Origin: Sclerotinia nivalis
Taxonomy: Eukaryota > Ascomycota > Leotiomycetes > Helotiales > Sclerotiniaceae
NCBI GenBank assembly: GCA_029531795.1
Contig: JAPEIS010000008.1
Location: forward strand, 1,860,001-1,924,000
Length of the DNA stretch: 64,000 nt
Reading direction: 5' to 3'
Shown here: positions 33,212-47,066 of the stretch, piece by piece
Numbering within the stretch: the first letter of the stretch is position 1
Layout of the letters: each line of letters opens with the position of its first letter
Position numbers and translations under genes: made by a program
The notes under the pieces: generated by a model
Told to the model about the DNA's origin: nothing
What the model saw: only the letters and a program-made list of their open reading frames with translations
The model's database searches: none

Positions 33212-36200
33212 ATAGATTCCTTTGTTTGGATCAGTAAAAGCTCCGCGGAACAGCTCGGAATTCTGATGTCAGAAATTGCAGATATTCATCCCTATTCTTA
33301 TTTTTTGAATACAATTGTCAATTGGATTGGAAATAGAATGTAATTAACCATTTTATTTTGACAGTCATCGGGATCTACGATGATAAGACGAGACTTCTGG
33401 ACGAAACTTCTAGAGCTTGATGGATTTCAATTTCTGAAGACAAACGGTAAAATGCGATTATTTGGTAATTAGTGATAATTATTTTCCTAGGATGCAATCA
33501 ATCACTATCATCATCAAAAACCAACCATTTGATCGCTAAAAAATAGGCTGTCGGTCGCTAAATTTTAGTGCCCGCGTACCTAAGCCACAACACTTGAACC
33601 TTACAAAAAAAAAAAAAAACAACCGAAAGAAGATGGCATCTCAACAAGATTTATTCAGTCATTCTCTCACATCCTCAACACACGTATTCACGAGACACAA
33701 CATGCAGCATGGATACGAGGTTACAGATATAAAATCATCTCAAACTCTAGATCACGGAATCCTTCCGCTATCGTTATATTGTTATAACAAGTTGGAATGT
33801 CATCGTATACTCGTATGCACGTACTCGTACACTCGTACCATAATCATCCAAACGAGAAACATTCTCTTCAATAGATACGTACCCATGAAAGCAATGCATT
33901 CACTGGTGATTTTCAGCCGATGATCGGCTCGCCGAAATCGATATGGTGCTACCGATGTACCGGTCCCAAAGCATTGAAAGCCTGGTAAATCATCCTTCAC
34001 CAGGAGCAAAACGATAAGATGCGGGATATGCAAGTTGTTTTGATGGATTTCGATCCTTGATTAGTGAATACACAAAGCCTGGCTACATTCATGGGTATAT
34101 TATCCGAATTCAGCCAGCCATCCGTGAGGCTAACGACAAGTCTAAGCGGAATTATACACAAGTACTGTAACATCGTTCGTTGTACCTCAGTTGTACATCG
34201 GCTAAAGCAAACCGCAGGAGATCGACTGTGAAGTCTGACAGGTACAATTTCAAATCGAAGTTGACTTGAAAGGTGGGTATCATCGGAGAGGAGTAAGGTA
34301 TTCCTGATTTGTTCATATAAATGTAGATCTATCTACAATTACTTTAGCCAATTCCAGAAGTGGATCCAATCGAATCCCAACACTCATTTCTCGATCTGGT
34401 AGTATTGAAGTCATACCAGACTATTCGAAATAATACAGTTGTGACCCACAAGGTGGATCTCATAAGGATGAGCATACTCCGTACTCATGGCTCAAGATTG
34501 GGCTCAACCACAGAGACGTCGTTGAGAAGAGTGGAATGATTTTGATAAAGCCAATAGGAGATTTTAGGGTTCCTGAAACATAGGTTGGAGTTTTAATCTT
34601 CGAGCATGACCTCATTTGTCACTAAATAGCTTCAACATTTAACTCCATTCAAAAAGCTTGTTAGCCGTTTAAGCCGGCCATCGCCTAATTGCGCAACATG
34701 GTGTATATCATCTTCTGTTCTGTCTTATTGTCTTCGGCCATTATGTTCCAATTTTTCGTTGATCTTTACACTGGATTTCCAAATTGATGATTTCCACATG
34801 GAAGACTTAAAAGGTAGATTCCTAGTGCGTATCCGTGACGGCTCAAATACTCACAGATAAGAATTTATGCACGTGGGCTGCACCTACGGACATCTCGGAA
34901 GTTTTCACAGAACAAGCAACTTCTCCATACGCAATGTGATTGATTGCGCACCTGTTCATGTAACACTGCATCATGCAGACTAACCCAGCCCATGTTCACT
35001 CAGAATCTACAATGCCACAACTTCAAAAACCACCCCATCTTTGTACGACCTCAGATGACATCCACATCTAAAAAGAAATATTCATGCTTTTCCATTCGAA
35101 GCCAAGTTTCGGCAGTTGCTTATATCCACACCGATCTGCTTACCTGAAGGGAATTCCTGATCAACGAAACGCGAAAACTCAAAGGGCCGATCCTGATACA
35201 GGCTGAAGATTATTCTTGCTTCATGCATTACATACTCGTTTATAAAATCATCTCGTACGAATAATATAGTTCCCCTTGATTTAGTTGGAAATTTATCAAC
35301 TGCAGAAGTAGATATCTGTGCCGCTGGCTTGCATTTTCCATGCTTAATTTCAGAGATATTTAGGCATGTACCTGTTGTTTTTACGGTTGTAAGAGCCGGG
35401 ATGTCAGGAACTGACTGCAGCGTTGTGCAGGAACATCCTTGGCTGACAAGTTAGAACTCAATAATGCAGCAATCACTCGCTACAGCTCAATCCTACCTCG
35501 GTAATAGGGGGTACGGATAACCTTACCCTTGAAAATATATCCACATGCTATAGATGTACCTTTCATATGTACTAAAGAGGCATAACAACTTCTCGCCTAT
35601 CTTTGGGCGCTCAAGCCTCATTCTCCCCGAGTTTCGAGGCTCCAAATCTACCTCACTTACGAGGTGTAATCATTCTAAGATCGCGATACTACGGTTGTTA
35701 TGGTTACATAAGTACAAACAGAACTTCTCCATTCGATACGATCAAAACGTGAAACGTTTTATGTATTTCCCCGACGAAAGGACAGTAAAATATGCACAAC
35801 ACATTCTGTGGAATTACTATGCATCCATCCGCGGACGCATAAGATCCCAGGAAAATTTAAGTTTACGCTACTCCCGCGGCGGGGCGGTGATATCATTACA
35901 TATTGATGAATGGAGGTCTCTCATGTCATAGTGTACAAGACATACATACAGTACAAGGAAGGAAGTATGCAGCCGTCAATAATCCACCTGATAATACACC
36001 GTCCATACGTATTCTCCAAGTATGTACATAATATGTGTCAAAATAAGAATTCCATGGGCTGATCTCTCACACATACGCACATTTTCTCGTACGATATATA
36101 TTCTCATATTCTCATCTTATTTCAAATATAACTCGAGTACCTCCCCTAGCATTTGCATAACACCACAATCATGTATCCGGGTCCGGTCCGCTCCGTGACC

Positions 36201-36882
36201 TTTTTCCGCTAGGGCCATGTTACATCGCAGAGGCGGGCGAGGCTGGATATAGTCGGATATGAATATGATAGATAATTTCTACAGGGGATTTTCCGAGTCG
36301 TTTAAGCTGGATCCTTCGGCCTTTGCAGATTTTCGGTCTTAGGCGTCGTATTCGTGGAGGATTGGGTGCATTGTCCTTACCTTGAAGATTTTTGACTCTG
36401 TTGGATAGGTATGTCTTACTTTGTATATATAGTTTATGCATGTTTCGTTTGTTCGAGAAGGTCGTTGATTATTTGAGTCATTTCGTATTTCTGTCGTTTT
36501 CGTGTATTTATAGGAAAATAATCTATGTAGTGTTTTACCAACGACCTAATAATTTATTTAGTGCCCCAATACCCCGTCCCTATCCTCATAACTTTAAATA
36601 AATATATCACGTATTATACATATACATATACATTTTCACTACCGCACAATCACAATGATAACACCATCCCCTCCACACAAACCTCAACACCATTCACATG
36701 TTCATGTACCTCCCATACCTCCCATACCCATACCTCCCATACCTCTCTCCATCCATCCGTCCATCCATTCAATCTAGGCCCACCCACCTGTCTTACTCAC
36801 AAAACACAATCCACAAAACCAAAACCCCTACCCCGCAAAATCCACCAATAAAGCTTCATATCCCCACACTGCCTCTCTCTAT

Positions 36883-37131
36883 CCCTTCACCCTTCCTCAT
36901 GATATCGATATCTTCAACCAATCTTCAACTCTTCTTTGTTTCTTCAATGATCCGTCTAGAATATTACTCTATTAGTATATGTAGCGCTCCCCCTTCACCC
37001 ATCCTCATGATATCAATATCTCCAATAAATCTCCAATAAATCCCCAACCAATCCCCAACTCTTCTTTCTTCTCTCTTCCTTCGTCTTCCTCCAACGATTC
37101 ATCTAGAATATTACTCTATTAGTATACATAG
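36883..37131 (+). repeat. Imperfect tandem duplication, about 100-140 bases per copy
   Basis: Copy 1 (36883-36984) and copy 2 (36991-37131) share CTTCACCC.TCCTCATGATATC, then CAACCAATC..CAACTCTTCTTT, and close with TCTAGAATATTACTCTATT. Copy 2 carries two extra CT-rich insertions of about 20 bases each. Confidence 0.8.
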
Positions 37132-37995
37132 CTTACCATCCCATTACTGTCCCATCTACCCTTTTATTACTCCTCCAACTATAGAAATATCCTTATTTTC
37201 TAGAGGAAAAATACGCTGTATATATATCCAATCATTTATTTATTCATCTATGAACTCCCATCAAAGAGAACAAAACAAAACATATACCGATACTTCGTAA
37301 TTCTCTCTATACTTCTCTCTATATCTCAGATATATAAATTCGTCTATTCATTCATTCATTCATCCTATATAACCTTATCCATCTATCTAATAACACATAC
37401 ACCTTCCCCATACTCATCAATTCTCCACATAAGTTCTTCAACGGAACGGGGACGGGTAGTTCGAATTCGGTGAATGATTAATTGATTAGCTAATTAATTA
37501 GTTCTCTTAGAGAAATTCTTTCCGTGTATAATATTATAATACTATCATTTCATTATATTTCACTCTAGCTACGAATAAAAAATATCGATTTCTTCCGCTC
37601 TAATATTTGTATCGTATGCATATATATACATATATAACGAGCGCTACAGAAAACAAATCTACAAATTCCAGAATTCCAAACATTCCAAATCTCCCCTCAT
37701 AGATTTCCCTACAAACTCAAGCGAGGCCAATCATTTATCTTTTGCGATGCTCTTATTTGTGTTTGTATTTATATTTGTACGAAAGATCTTATATCCACCC
37801 AACAATCAAACTATCTATCTTTCTCCACTTTCCACCAAACTTTCTTTGTGCATCTACTTCCCCCGTTATAGGCACAACAACATCAAAATACCAGATACCA
37901 GATATCAAATACCAAAAACTAATTTCAAATACCAAATATCATACCAAATACTAATTCCAAAACTCGCCAACCAATACCAAAAACCATTCAGTAAC

Positions 37996-38043
37996 CCATC
38001 CAATCCAATCCAGTCCAATCCAGTCCAATCCAATCCATCCAAT
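37996..38043 (+). repeat. CCAATCCAGT-type 10-base tandem repeat
   Basis: Alternating CCAATC and CAGTC words repeat about five times. Confidence 0.7.
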
Positions 38044-38410
38044 GCATCCGCATTACCCACCCATGGAAGGAAGTTCCACCTTCCACCCACTTAACCACCG
38101 AGATCATTCCTATCCTATCCTATCCTAATCCTATCCCATTCCTCCCAGATCATCCATTCCCCTATCCATCCCACCAAAAGAGACATGAGGTTTTGTAAAG
38201 ACAGAAAATAATAAAAAAACCACCCAGATTTTTTTTAACTGTAAGTGAGTTTTTCCCGTTCCTGAACCCCAACCTAAAAATGCTTAAAGTCTGTCCGCCC
38301 AAAGATATGACGAGAATGATTGAAAAGATAAAATTCAAATGCTAATGCCATGCAATGTGATAAACTCCCAAAGATATGATTCGTCAAACGAAAACATATA
38401 ATAGGATGAG

Positions 38411-38429
38411 AAAAAAAAAAAAAAAAAAA
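38411..38429. repeat. Run of 19 A
   Basis: An uninterrupted A tract, about 540 bases beyond the stop codon of the minus-strand regulator. Confidence 0.9.
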
Positions 38430-38972
38430 TGTATGTTTTCGAATAAGAATGTTAACATCCCCGATGTGGTATCCCGAATTGTGAGTAGTCCATATGAAGC
38501 GGAGTGACAAAAGCCAAAAAGTGACATATACAATTGCACAAGATTTTGGTAGCGCGGTCAAATTCCGAATTCATGCCTCGTATGGATAAATTTGTGAAGA
38601 ACGATATAAGCCGTGTCGTAAAATAAATGGATAAATAATAATATTGTGATGATCGGCAAGGTAAGCCTTAACGCCAGGGACGAAAATCATGGGGACGCGA
38701 GGCGGTAAATGATTATCGATCTGAACTTTTTCGGCCCGTATGTGCATATTTTTCGTCCAACCCGAGTTTCCTTTGTGTAATTAATCCTAGATGTGATGCG
38801 AGATCCTGGTTCATGGTGTGTTGCCGTCTCACGGCATATAGATTCTCGACTTCGTAGGACCGGAGTAGGATATATTTCCGTTGCGACGTTACGGTGAACC
38901 GATTTGGGTCGGATTTGTAGAATAGATGTTTGATCATATGTTGTGACGAGGATGACGAGTACTGATGATATT

Positions 38973-41208
38973 TCAGGTAGCCAAAAAATCCATGCCCAAT
39001 CCATGAGCTAAACTTTGCCAATCCCAACTCCTCTCATCTTGAGCATCCATTAATCTCCAAACTTCTTCAAGTACCTTGAGAGCTGCATCTGAATTTCGAT
39101 ATTCCATGTATGCTTTCACCACGCCAATGGCTTTCCTAATAGGTTCTCTTTGTCTATTTTCGAAGGCAGCGCAACCGATTATGAAAGCTGGAGCCAGAAC
39201 AAGAGTTTGAGCTGGATCACGTGGTGGTACTTGCTCAAGTAAAGTGATTCCATCGTCAACAGCTTGGGTAATTCTAGGATCTGGCTTCCAAGATGTGTTC
39301 TTGGGAGGATTGATAGTTCTCCATAAATAAACCCACATCATCTGTTTGTAGAGAAGACCCGCAAGATCTCTAGAGTCTCCAGCTGGCCACGCAGGCGTCC
39401 AATCTCGAATGCCAGCATCGATTTCAGCGGCTCTGTATAGAGCTCTATAGTCTACCACGGGATCGATCTTGTTCTGTATGTTGTGGCGAATAGAGTTGCG
39501 AATATTTGTAATTTTAGACATGTAAAGGAAAAGACCATCATTAACACCAAGAAGGCGGACGGCATCGGGTTGAATGATATTGGATGGGAGATCCCAATCA
39601 TCAGACACGGCGCCTAGACGGCCGCGCCCTTCTGGAAGAAAGATTATCTCATCGAGAATAATGTGAAATTGGAAAAATTCCCGTATGAAATTTAGGAAAG
39701 GTCCTTCATCAGGTTGAGATTTTTGGATGATGTGCTTATAAGCATCAAGATGCATGCGGTGTGTACCATTCGGATTAGGATCCGCGAGGGTCTGAAGAAC
39801 GAGACACAGCATTTGACCAAGACAGGCAGATATGACTGTACTGTCCGTTTCCCCTCTTTCATGTCTTTTCAAATCGTTGTGAAGCTCCTCAATAGCTGCC
39901 GAATGATGGTATTGAGATCTCTCTTCTAGGGACTCTCTATCAATATCGGGATGTTGTTGTAGTACTTTCTGGCCATATTCCGAGTCATAATTAATATGCT
40001 TGCTCGAAAGAGAAAGAATTGAATGCATGAGACCAGCATGTTGTACAGCCATTGGCAGTAACTGATCCTTGAATGCATTATTGTCCGTCCCTTCAACTGT
40101 AAAAATGTGGCTCAATCTGTAGATATAATGTTCGAAGAAAACTTTATCTCCAGATGTTTCGACTCCATGAATCACAGGTTGGAGTGTTATACTGGGCAAG
40201 CTGACCCTTCGCAGACGGGCTGCTGTCGATTTAATCAGTATCTCCGGTATTGATAGCTGGCATTTCCAAAAGGGTGTACCTTCTTCAGCCTTTTCCTTCC
40301 CACTCTTCCAGACTTGTTTTTCTGGATAACCTTCGCAGACGACTGCATTCTTTTCGCAATTCATACCTGGATAACGGATGACCATTAGCATAATGACATC
40401 ATGGAAGGAACGATGGGACCATGCGGGTAACTCAAAACATACACCTAGGTTTGGCTTCATCACACTTCTTCTTTCTTCTCCTACATGTTACACAACCAGT
40501 CTTTGATCTCCCTTTCGCAATCTTATGCAACGGCTCGATAGTTTGTACAGGATTTTTACGCGGGCGGCCACGGGGTCGTTTCGGTTGCGCAGGCGAGGGT
40601 AGTGTCGAAGATGTGCGCGGAGCGACCGACTCCAAGTTCACCTCATCCTCCAAAGGCTCCAATTTTGGTTCCAACAACATATCGAGATCTTGATCTTGAT
40701 CATGATCATGTTCATGTGTGTGTTCTCCATCCCAACTGCCTTCTACCGATCCATTATGTTCATGACCATCTTGCTCTTCCTCTACAAATCCCCCTGCGCT
40801 CCAAGGGTCACCACACGATGAAGTCGCCGAAGTCATAACGGTAATTGCGGAAGAATTTGAACCATCTGAACCATCCATACTGCCAGCTCTCATTTCGATT
40901 CTCCCAAATTTATAATGTTGAAAGCTGACACTCGAATAATCACCGCAAGATTCGTCAATTCGAACTCGTCGACGAGTTGGTGCTCGGATCACTCTTGGTC
41001 GCCTTGGAATATTTGGATATACTCCTTGAGTTTGTCGTATGATTTCTTCGACGTCGTCTCGATCTGGGCTAGTTGAATGATCTGACCATTCGAAGATGGC
41101 CTCCTCTGATGACACAGGTGTAAGTTGCATATCCATATCCACCTTCCCTACCGAGCAAGATCCGACCAAAGAAAATGATAAATGCGATTTATTAATGTCA
41201 ATCGGCAT
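38973..41208 (-). CDS. Zn2Cys6 transcription factor with AT-hook
   Basis: Two exons (41208-40443 and 40366-38973) encode 719 residues. The intron (GTATGT donor, TTATCCAG acceptor) splits the fourth Cys codon of the zinc cluster. The Cys are at 239, 242, 249, 256, 259 and 266 (spacing 2-6-6-2-6), a textbook Gal4-type binuclear cluster. Just before it, KRPRGRPRKNP (about 210-220) is an AT-hook-like motif. The N-terminal half is acidic with a His/Asp-rich run (HTHEHDHDQDQDLDM) and could act as an activation region. The long C-terminal half has the helical layout of the fungal-specific regulator domain (Fungal_trans_2 type): LMHSILSLSSKHI, YHHSAAIEEL, LQTLADPNPNGTHRMHL, and LAPAFIIGCAAFENRQREPI near the end. 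I chose ATG 41208 as the first in-frame ATG; upstream codons begin only with TTG. The frame is intact. Targets are unknown. The 5' spacer is exceptionally long. Confidence 0.88.
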
Positions 41209-41389
41209 AACATCCAAGCAGCACGGTGTATTGTACCAACTTTTAATCAAACAATCATTCGAAGATGTTTGTGCTGGTAATAAAAGTTAAAGGTAAAAAA
41301 GGTTTGGAGAATGTGAGTTCTGGGAATGATGTGTGGGTAGAAGTATGAAAGTGTAATAAAGTACTTTGGTAAATATATGTAGGTATGTA

Positions 41390-41465
41390 TGTAGGTGTAG
41401 GTGCGTGCGTGTGTGTGTGTGTGTATGTATTGTATGTATGTATGATGTGTTTGTGGGTGGTATGT
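41390..41465 (+). repeat. GT/TATG microsatellite
   Basis: A GT run of about nine units flanked by TATG/GTAT repeats, about 180 bases upstream of the regulator start on the opposite strand. Confidence 0.9.
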
Positions 41466-41740
41466 ATGGATGATATGGAAGCTTTGACTTTCGGATTGGA
41501 ATTTCGAAGAGGAGGTTCACAATAGTATATGGGTATTATTATCCAACGAACCCCGTTTCCTCTTGCCGATAAAAAGGGAAATGTTAAAGCTTCGGGGTAA
41601 GAGTAAAGATTCGATTTAGCGGGCCTGTTCCGAGGATTAATTAATAACGAGAGACTAGGGTTATTTTGGATGTTTTGGCCGAATGAAACAAAAGATAATG
41701 AAGGGGGTGGAACACTTTTGAATAAGGTGAAGGGGTGGGA

Positions 41741-41785
41741 AGGATGTCAGGATGTTAGGATTAGGATGTTAGGATGTTAGGATGG
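41741..41785 (+). repeat. 8-base tandem repeat AGGATGTT
   Basis: Five units, one shortened to AGGATT. Confidence 0.85.
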
Positions 41786-42174
41786 AAGGGGGTTTTAAGA
41801 AGTAAGAGTAAGTAAGTGGTGGTGTGAAGAAGGTACGGGAGATGAACGTGCGCAAATTGAAATCTGACAAGGGCCCTTACAAACTTCAGATTTTGAGATT
41901 CAATTCCGTTTCGTTCCAATCTCAAATCTCCAAAAGGAAGTGGAGTAACTGAGGGAACTGGGTACTTTCGTATGGGTGTGGCCAAATGATTTATATCGCT
42001 TGATCGACCTTTGAACTTCGAAGGTGTATTTGTATCGAAACAAGTAAATGCTTGGAATCCAAGTGAGGACGTACAATTATCCCACCCTCTTATGGTGGAA
42101 CGTATAACGAACGCAATAAGTAAGTTTTCGGGGAGAAAAGTTTTGGTTTGTTGTACAATAACGTACATGTACGA

Positions 42175-42239
42175 GTGTATGTGTGTGTGTGTAGTGTGTG
42201 TAGTGTGTGTAGTATGTGTAGTATGTGTAGTTATGTGTA
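42175..42239 (+). repeat. GTGTGTAGT-type minisatellite
   Basis: A GT run followed by five GTGTAGT or ATGTGTAGT units. Confidence 0.9.
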
Positions 42240-42427
42240 CGAGAGAGAACACAAGACAAGAAGATGTACAGATAGATTATGTATTAATAACGAAAGCCAA
42301 GAACGAAAGGGCCACCCCCAGAATTGGGATTTGCAGGTAGTTTGAAAAGGGTAACAAAACTGGCAATTAATCTTTGTAATTTGGTATGAATTTTTGTTAA
42401 ATCGATTTGCAAGGTCAAAAGAGGCTT

Positions 42428-42490
42428 GTTGCTGTGCTGTGCTTTGCTGTGCTTTGCTTTGCTTCGCTTTGCTCCAGTTGCTCCAGTTGC
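42428..42490 (+). repeat. TGCTTTGC/TGCTGTGC array and CTCCAGTTG doublet
   Basis: A run of five-base TGCTT or TGTGC words ends in two exact GCTCCAGTT units. Confidence 0.8.
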
Positions 42491-43939
42491 TTCGTACTGC
42501 TTGCAGATGGCTAGGCTGGACCTTACTGTACGAAGTAATTGTATGTATATGGGTACTGTATAGGTATAGGTATGGGTAATGGATGAACAGGCCTAAGCGA
42601 AAAACCACTCAAAGACAGGGTCGCAATTCGTTCCGTGGTGGGTGCAGAATAAAGCTTAGGTAGGTTAGGGTGAAGAGAGGTACGGTACGGCACGTAGGTT
42701 GGATTTAGGTTGGATTTGAGAAAGGACCATATGTAGGTTGGTACGGTACGATGCCCTTTTCGGTTGATGATGCTTTGCTAAATGCTTCCTTCGTTTTTCC
42801 CTTCCACTTCTATTTCTCCAGAGTCCAGACGATGATAAGTCAAGCCCAATGTGAGACCCGTTTGATTGTTTTCTTGAGATACGATGGTCCGTGATGATGG
42901 TCCAGGAGATAGTATTGCGGTATTGCAGGGGACGGGAAGATTAAAGAAATAAAATGGAGGTATCGTGAAGGTGGAAACCTTCTGTATGTTATATGTTTTT
43001 TCTTTCTCTTTTTCAAAGGAGAGAGGGGAAACGATGATATGTTGTGTTTAGTTATCTTCCTCATATATTTGTAATGACAGTGTGGCTCATGAGGTGATAC
43101 ATATAACTATTACTTAAAGTAGATACGATCGAGGAGATATAATTTAGTTAACTAAGTATCAACTGAGTAACAAATGTCATCAGTTCAGGTTCCAGAATCA
43201 TGCACCTCAGTTCATTCTTGGGCGAAAACCACTGATATTCAATGTGTCCCTGAATCGTGCATTAGGATCAAAAGACTCTAAACCCTTTAGACTTCACGGA
43301 AAACAGCTGGAATATTCTGTTAGAACCGGATATCTTGATCTCACTCATGGGATGGGCTCTCTCCGGTCAGGCTCAATTCAAAAAGCGTACCATCCCGAAA
43401 AATGCACCAAGCTCTTGAAGATATGGGCTGAAAGATTGACGGAATTTCATATACTTTTACAGTTCATTGGATCCAATGTTCTATTTTGACATTATTTCAT
43501 TCTTTGATGGATTTGGTAGTTGTCTTGAAGATATCATTGATTGAACGAATGATATGTTCCAAGGTGTATGAAGCGGTAGAAAGGTTTCAGCTCAGGGGTG
43601 TTTGTTTGACATGAAATTTGGTCGATCGATGGGGAGAAGAGGGGAAGGGAAGAGTTCGGGGATTCTAGTTTGAATATTTCCCTTTCTAAGAAAGCCGGAG
43701 AAGTCGTCTTCGATTCTCCAAACAGAGTGTCATAGGGTTCCACATTCCATGGTTGAGGGATTGAGGAATTTTGAGGGAGTCATGAAAGTTTCCACTTTCT
43801 CACCAGGTCATAGCAACTTTTTATCTTCCGTTACAGAATGATAATGATAATGATAAAAACATAGATATGAATAAGATAAAAATATAGTTCAAGTAGGTAA
43901 TATATCAAAGTGAATGATATGATGAATTGAATTGAAATG

Positions 43940-43966
43940 AATTCATTCATTCATTCATTCATTCAT
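43940..43966. repeat. (ATTC)n microsatellite
   Basis: Six uninterrupted ATTC units. Confidence 0.9.
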
Positions 43967-44120
43967 ATGTTGTGATCCCATCACTTCCGAATGATATATC
44001 ATATTCCTTCTCGGGTCTTAGCTGAGAAATATCACCTTTTCTTCCCCTAACCCCGCCTTACAGAGAAATGACACAAAAGTCACCAAGCTTTTCGAAAAAA
44101 GATTTATACCCGTGCTGAGC

Positions 44121-44170
44121 AATAATAATGATGATAATGATGATAATAAAGATAATAAAGATAATAAATA
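44121..44170. repeat. AATG/ATGATA/AAAGATAAT tracts
   Basis: Mixed AAT, GAT and AAAGAT repeats form a 50-base simple tract. Confidence 0.85.
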
Positions 44171-47004
44171 TAGATTAGAATTTCCTTCATACTAAGGTCT
44201 AAGGTAGAAACGTATCAAGGAGTATCCTTGCACAATTCCTGCATATCTGCAGCAATTTTTGATTGGAAAATGTTTAATGATTGGTAAAGAAATAACAAGA
44301 GAAAACTTAGGCTATTCATGAATTCGTTATATTAACCAGAATTCATTAAAATTCCATATCCATAATGTACTAGGTCAATGTATGAAAGTAGGGGGACAGT
44401 GAACATTTAAAGGCCCTTTATAGGTCTATCCTCTCTATGTTATCCCCATTAAAGGCTAAACTGTTCTGCGATGCGTTAAACCATGCGTATCTCTTTCAAC
44501 ATCAGGCGTAACATGCGTCGAGCTTGTTGAATTGTCCTGACTTGGCCACTGTGGTCTTTTTCATCCATACAACACATACAACATGCCGCTCAACAAAACA
44601 TCGTCGGCATCAAAAATTATCCATCATCGCGGACCATTTAACCCTCGGACTCAAGTACACTCACTCACTCACGTACTTACCTACAGCTACCGGTACTTAC
44701 CTACGCAGTACTAGATAGATACTTACATTCATTGCGCATACGCTACTAGGAATACTTGCAGAAGTGGAAATACTGATCGTCGTCGGCCCTTTCGACATGA
44801 AAAATTGGGCCTTTCCTCTTGCCCGTACATCCATCTGAAGATTGATGGATGAGAAAGGGTATGGGCTTAATAGATGACGACTCGATCCAAGATACCTAGA
44901 TACAAGTATGTATGAATGAAACCGGGATCAAAAAGAATGCCCTCCTTTCCATCCCATATTACCCAGATAGACGAATCACTTACAGATTCATCAACACTAA
45001 TGAAGTATCATCTTCAATAACCCCTCTTTCTAGAACATGCGGAAGCGCAGCGTAACCCATGGTGGGCACGGAAGATATTTAAATCACTTTTTAAATGACC
45101 CCAGTGGATATTTTCAGATAACCCTTATTCAGTATGCAGTAGGCAAAAAATGCCAGTTCCATCCATTTAGGGCCCTGGTTGCGAATGTCGATGCTTTTTG
45201 TTATGAGAGGAAGATCAACAACTACATAAGTAAGCCTACGAATATCTATTTCGGCATCTTCCATTTCCCGTCTGAGCCACCCCAAAATCCTAGACATCTT
45301 CATATATATACTATCTACATTTGGATGAGGATGATGAGGATGAAAATCATGATACTGACACATACAAAAAGATTCCCCCCTTCAATTTCTTTCTATGCGA
45401 TGGAAGTACGAATGATACGAGTTATGGAGAGCAAAGATTGAAGGACCGAAGTTTTCCCCTACGTCCCTTCTTCACAGGTAGTCAAATTGTCTGAGCGAAA
45501 CGTGAACTTGCAAAAACCGTCTCGATCCGTATACCAAACTGCGGACACCACGGACCGGCCCTCAATCTTTAATTACTCCGGCGCACCAACATCAACGCCA
45601 ACACCAAAACCAAAACCAAAACCAAACATTTATCGAAACACAGACGGCGGGAGTCCGCCGGGAAGAACCACGGATTTAAATTGGATCCAAAGCTTAAGGG
45701 AGGGAACCGAGGGACCGTCCCTCTTGATGACCAATCCTTTTAAATCACACACTTTATTCAGTAAGATCTTACGACGACCATATAGGGCAGAGATCAATCT
45801 TCTAGCAACCTTCTCGTCGTTTTCGTCTCCGAATCTTTTGATGATCTGAGTCGGGAATCGAATCTGGAGAATATCATATGGTGATATCATTCATCACCCA
45901 TCATTTAACTCGATTCGGTAATCCATTCCCTACTACTTAACCTTATCTCTTTCACAAACGAACAAACAATTAATTTCTTAGGTATAGATAGGTAGTAACG
46001 TAGTAACATCACCCCAAATATGATTTTCATCATCCCTCTCTTTTCTCCTCAGCGGGCCCTCCTCAGCAAACCAATCCCCAATCCCCAATTTCCTCTCTCA
46101 ATCACAGCGTACGAGTTCCTTCCAATCAAAATTTCTATTCAAAATACCCGATATCATCCCCTCGCGAAGGAAACTCTTGCATAGCTGGGTACCTACCTAC
46201 CGATACTTACCCGTTTCGCTTGACAGCCTTGCCGCATATCATTTATATAATGTAATTCTTTGAATTGATTTTTGGGGCGTAGCTTACCTACTTACTTACA
46301 TCATTTTGCATGACTGGGTGGAAATTCGGAGATGGAGGAAGGGGGAAAAATAAAGGGAAAAAGAAAAGATAGAAACCTCCGCTAAAAATACTCGGGCGGA
46401 GTATAAAAGAGATATACGCGAAATTATAATCATTATAATCCTCAAATCTTAATATAATTTATTGAAAATCTTATAAATTTATTCATATATCATTCAATAA
46501 GCTTGAAAAGTTAAAGGAAAATATTTATTTTTCGTAGAGTAAAGTCGTTTATTTTGCGTATACATACTTCTTTTATACCCCGTCTGAATAAATAACTATA
46601 ATTGATACCAACTGGGACTTTTTCTTACGATTGGATCGAATCTCTGGTCCTGGCTATGGTTCAAGATTCTTGAATTATTCTCCGTGGTTGTAGAGTAAGA
46701 CCTATATTACAGTATGCAATGTCTTTAGTGTGAATCTTTCAGGTTAGAAGTCGAGAGACAAATATATATTTATCCGTCTGGGTAGAAATTCTTGATGCTT
46801 GGATTTCTTTGGAGGGAGGGGGGGAATTTTCTCGAGGCTTAAAGGTCCTAACTCTTCATATCCTGACTCGAGGTTCATACTCCGGATCCGATTTCTCCGC
46901 AAATCTCCGCTTCAAAACTTAAACTTTAGGAGCAGAAATCTATATCTCCATCTAGGTAATCTCAATCGACATCTAAATCTACATCTAACGCCCAAAGCTC
47001 AAGA

Positions 47005-47066
47005 CTCAAAGCTCAAAGCTCAAAGCTCAAAGCTCAAAGCTCAAAGCTCAAAGCTCAAAGCTCAAA
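47005..47066 (+). repeat. Heptamer tandem repeat CTCAAAG, about nine copies
   Basis: Eight exact copies and one truncated copy, with no mismatch between them. The unit is 7 bases, so the array is not in a steady reading frame. Confidence 0.95.

Larger units (their letters stand above)
32830..36882. other. Intergenic region with simple repeats
   Basis: This holds the 9-base and 6-base arrays at 33092-33211 and several chance open frames (for example 33594-33923 and 35554-35931) that I cannot support as genes. Confidence 0.45.
37132..38972. other. CT-rich, microsatellite-rich spacer, probably the 3' side of the regulator gene
   Basis: Pyrimidine-rich sequence with CCAAT-like tandem words at 37996-38043 and a 19-base A run. 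No gene is seen. Confidence 0.4.

Noticed and set aside
35554..35931. Plus-strand 125-residue frame with a real ATG
   Set aside because: The product has no domain, no ordered segments I can recognise and no context; it is compatible with chance.
23277..47066. Regular repeats that might suggest CRISPR-like arrays
   Set aside because: They are head-to-tail microsatellites without unique spacers, in eukaryotic DNA.
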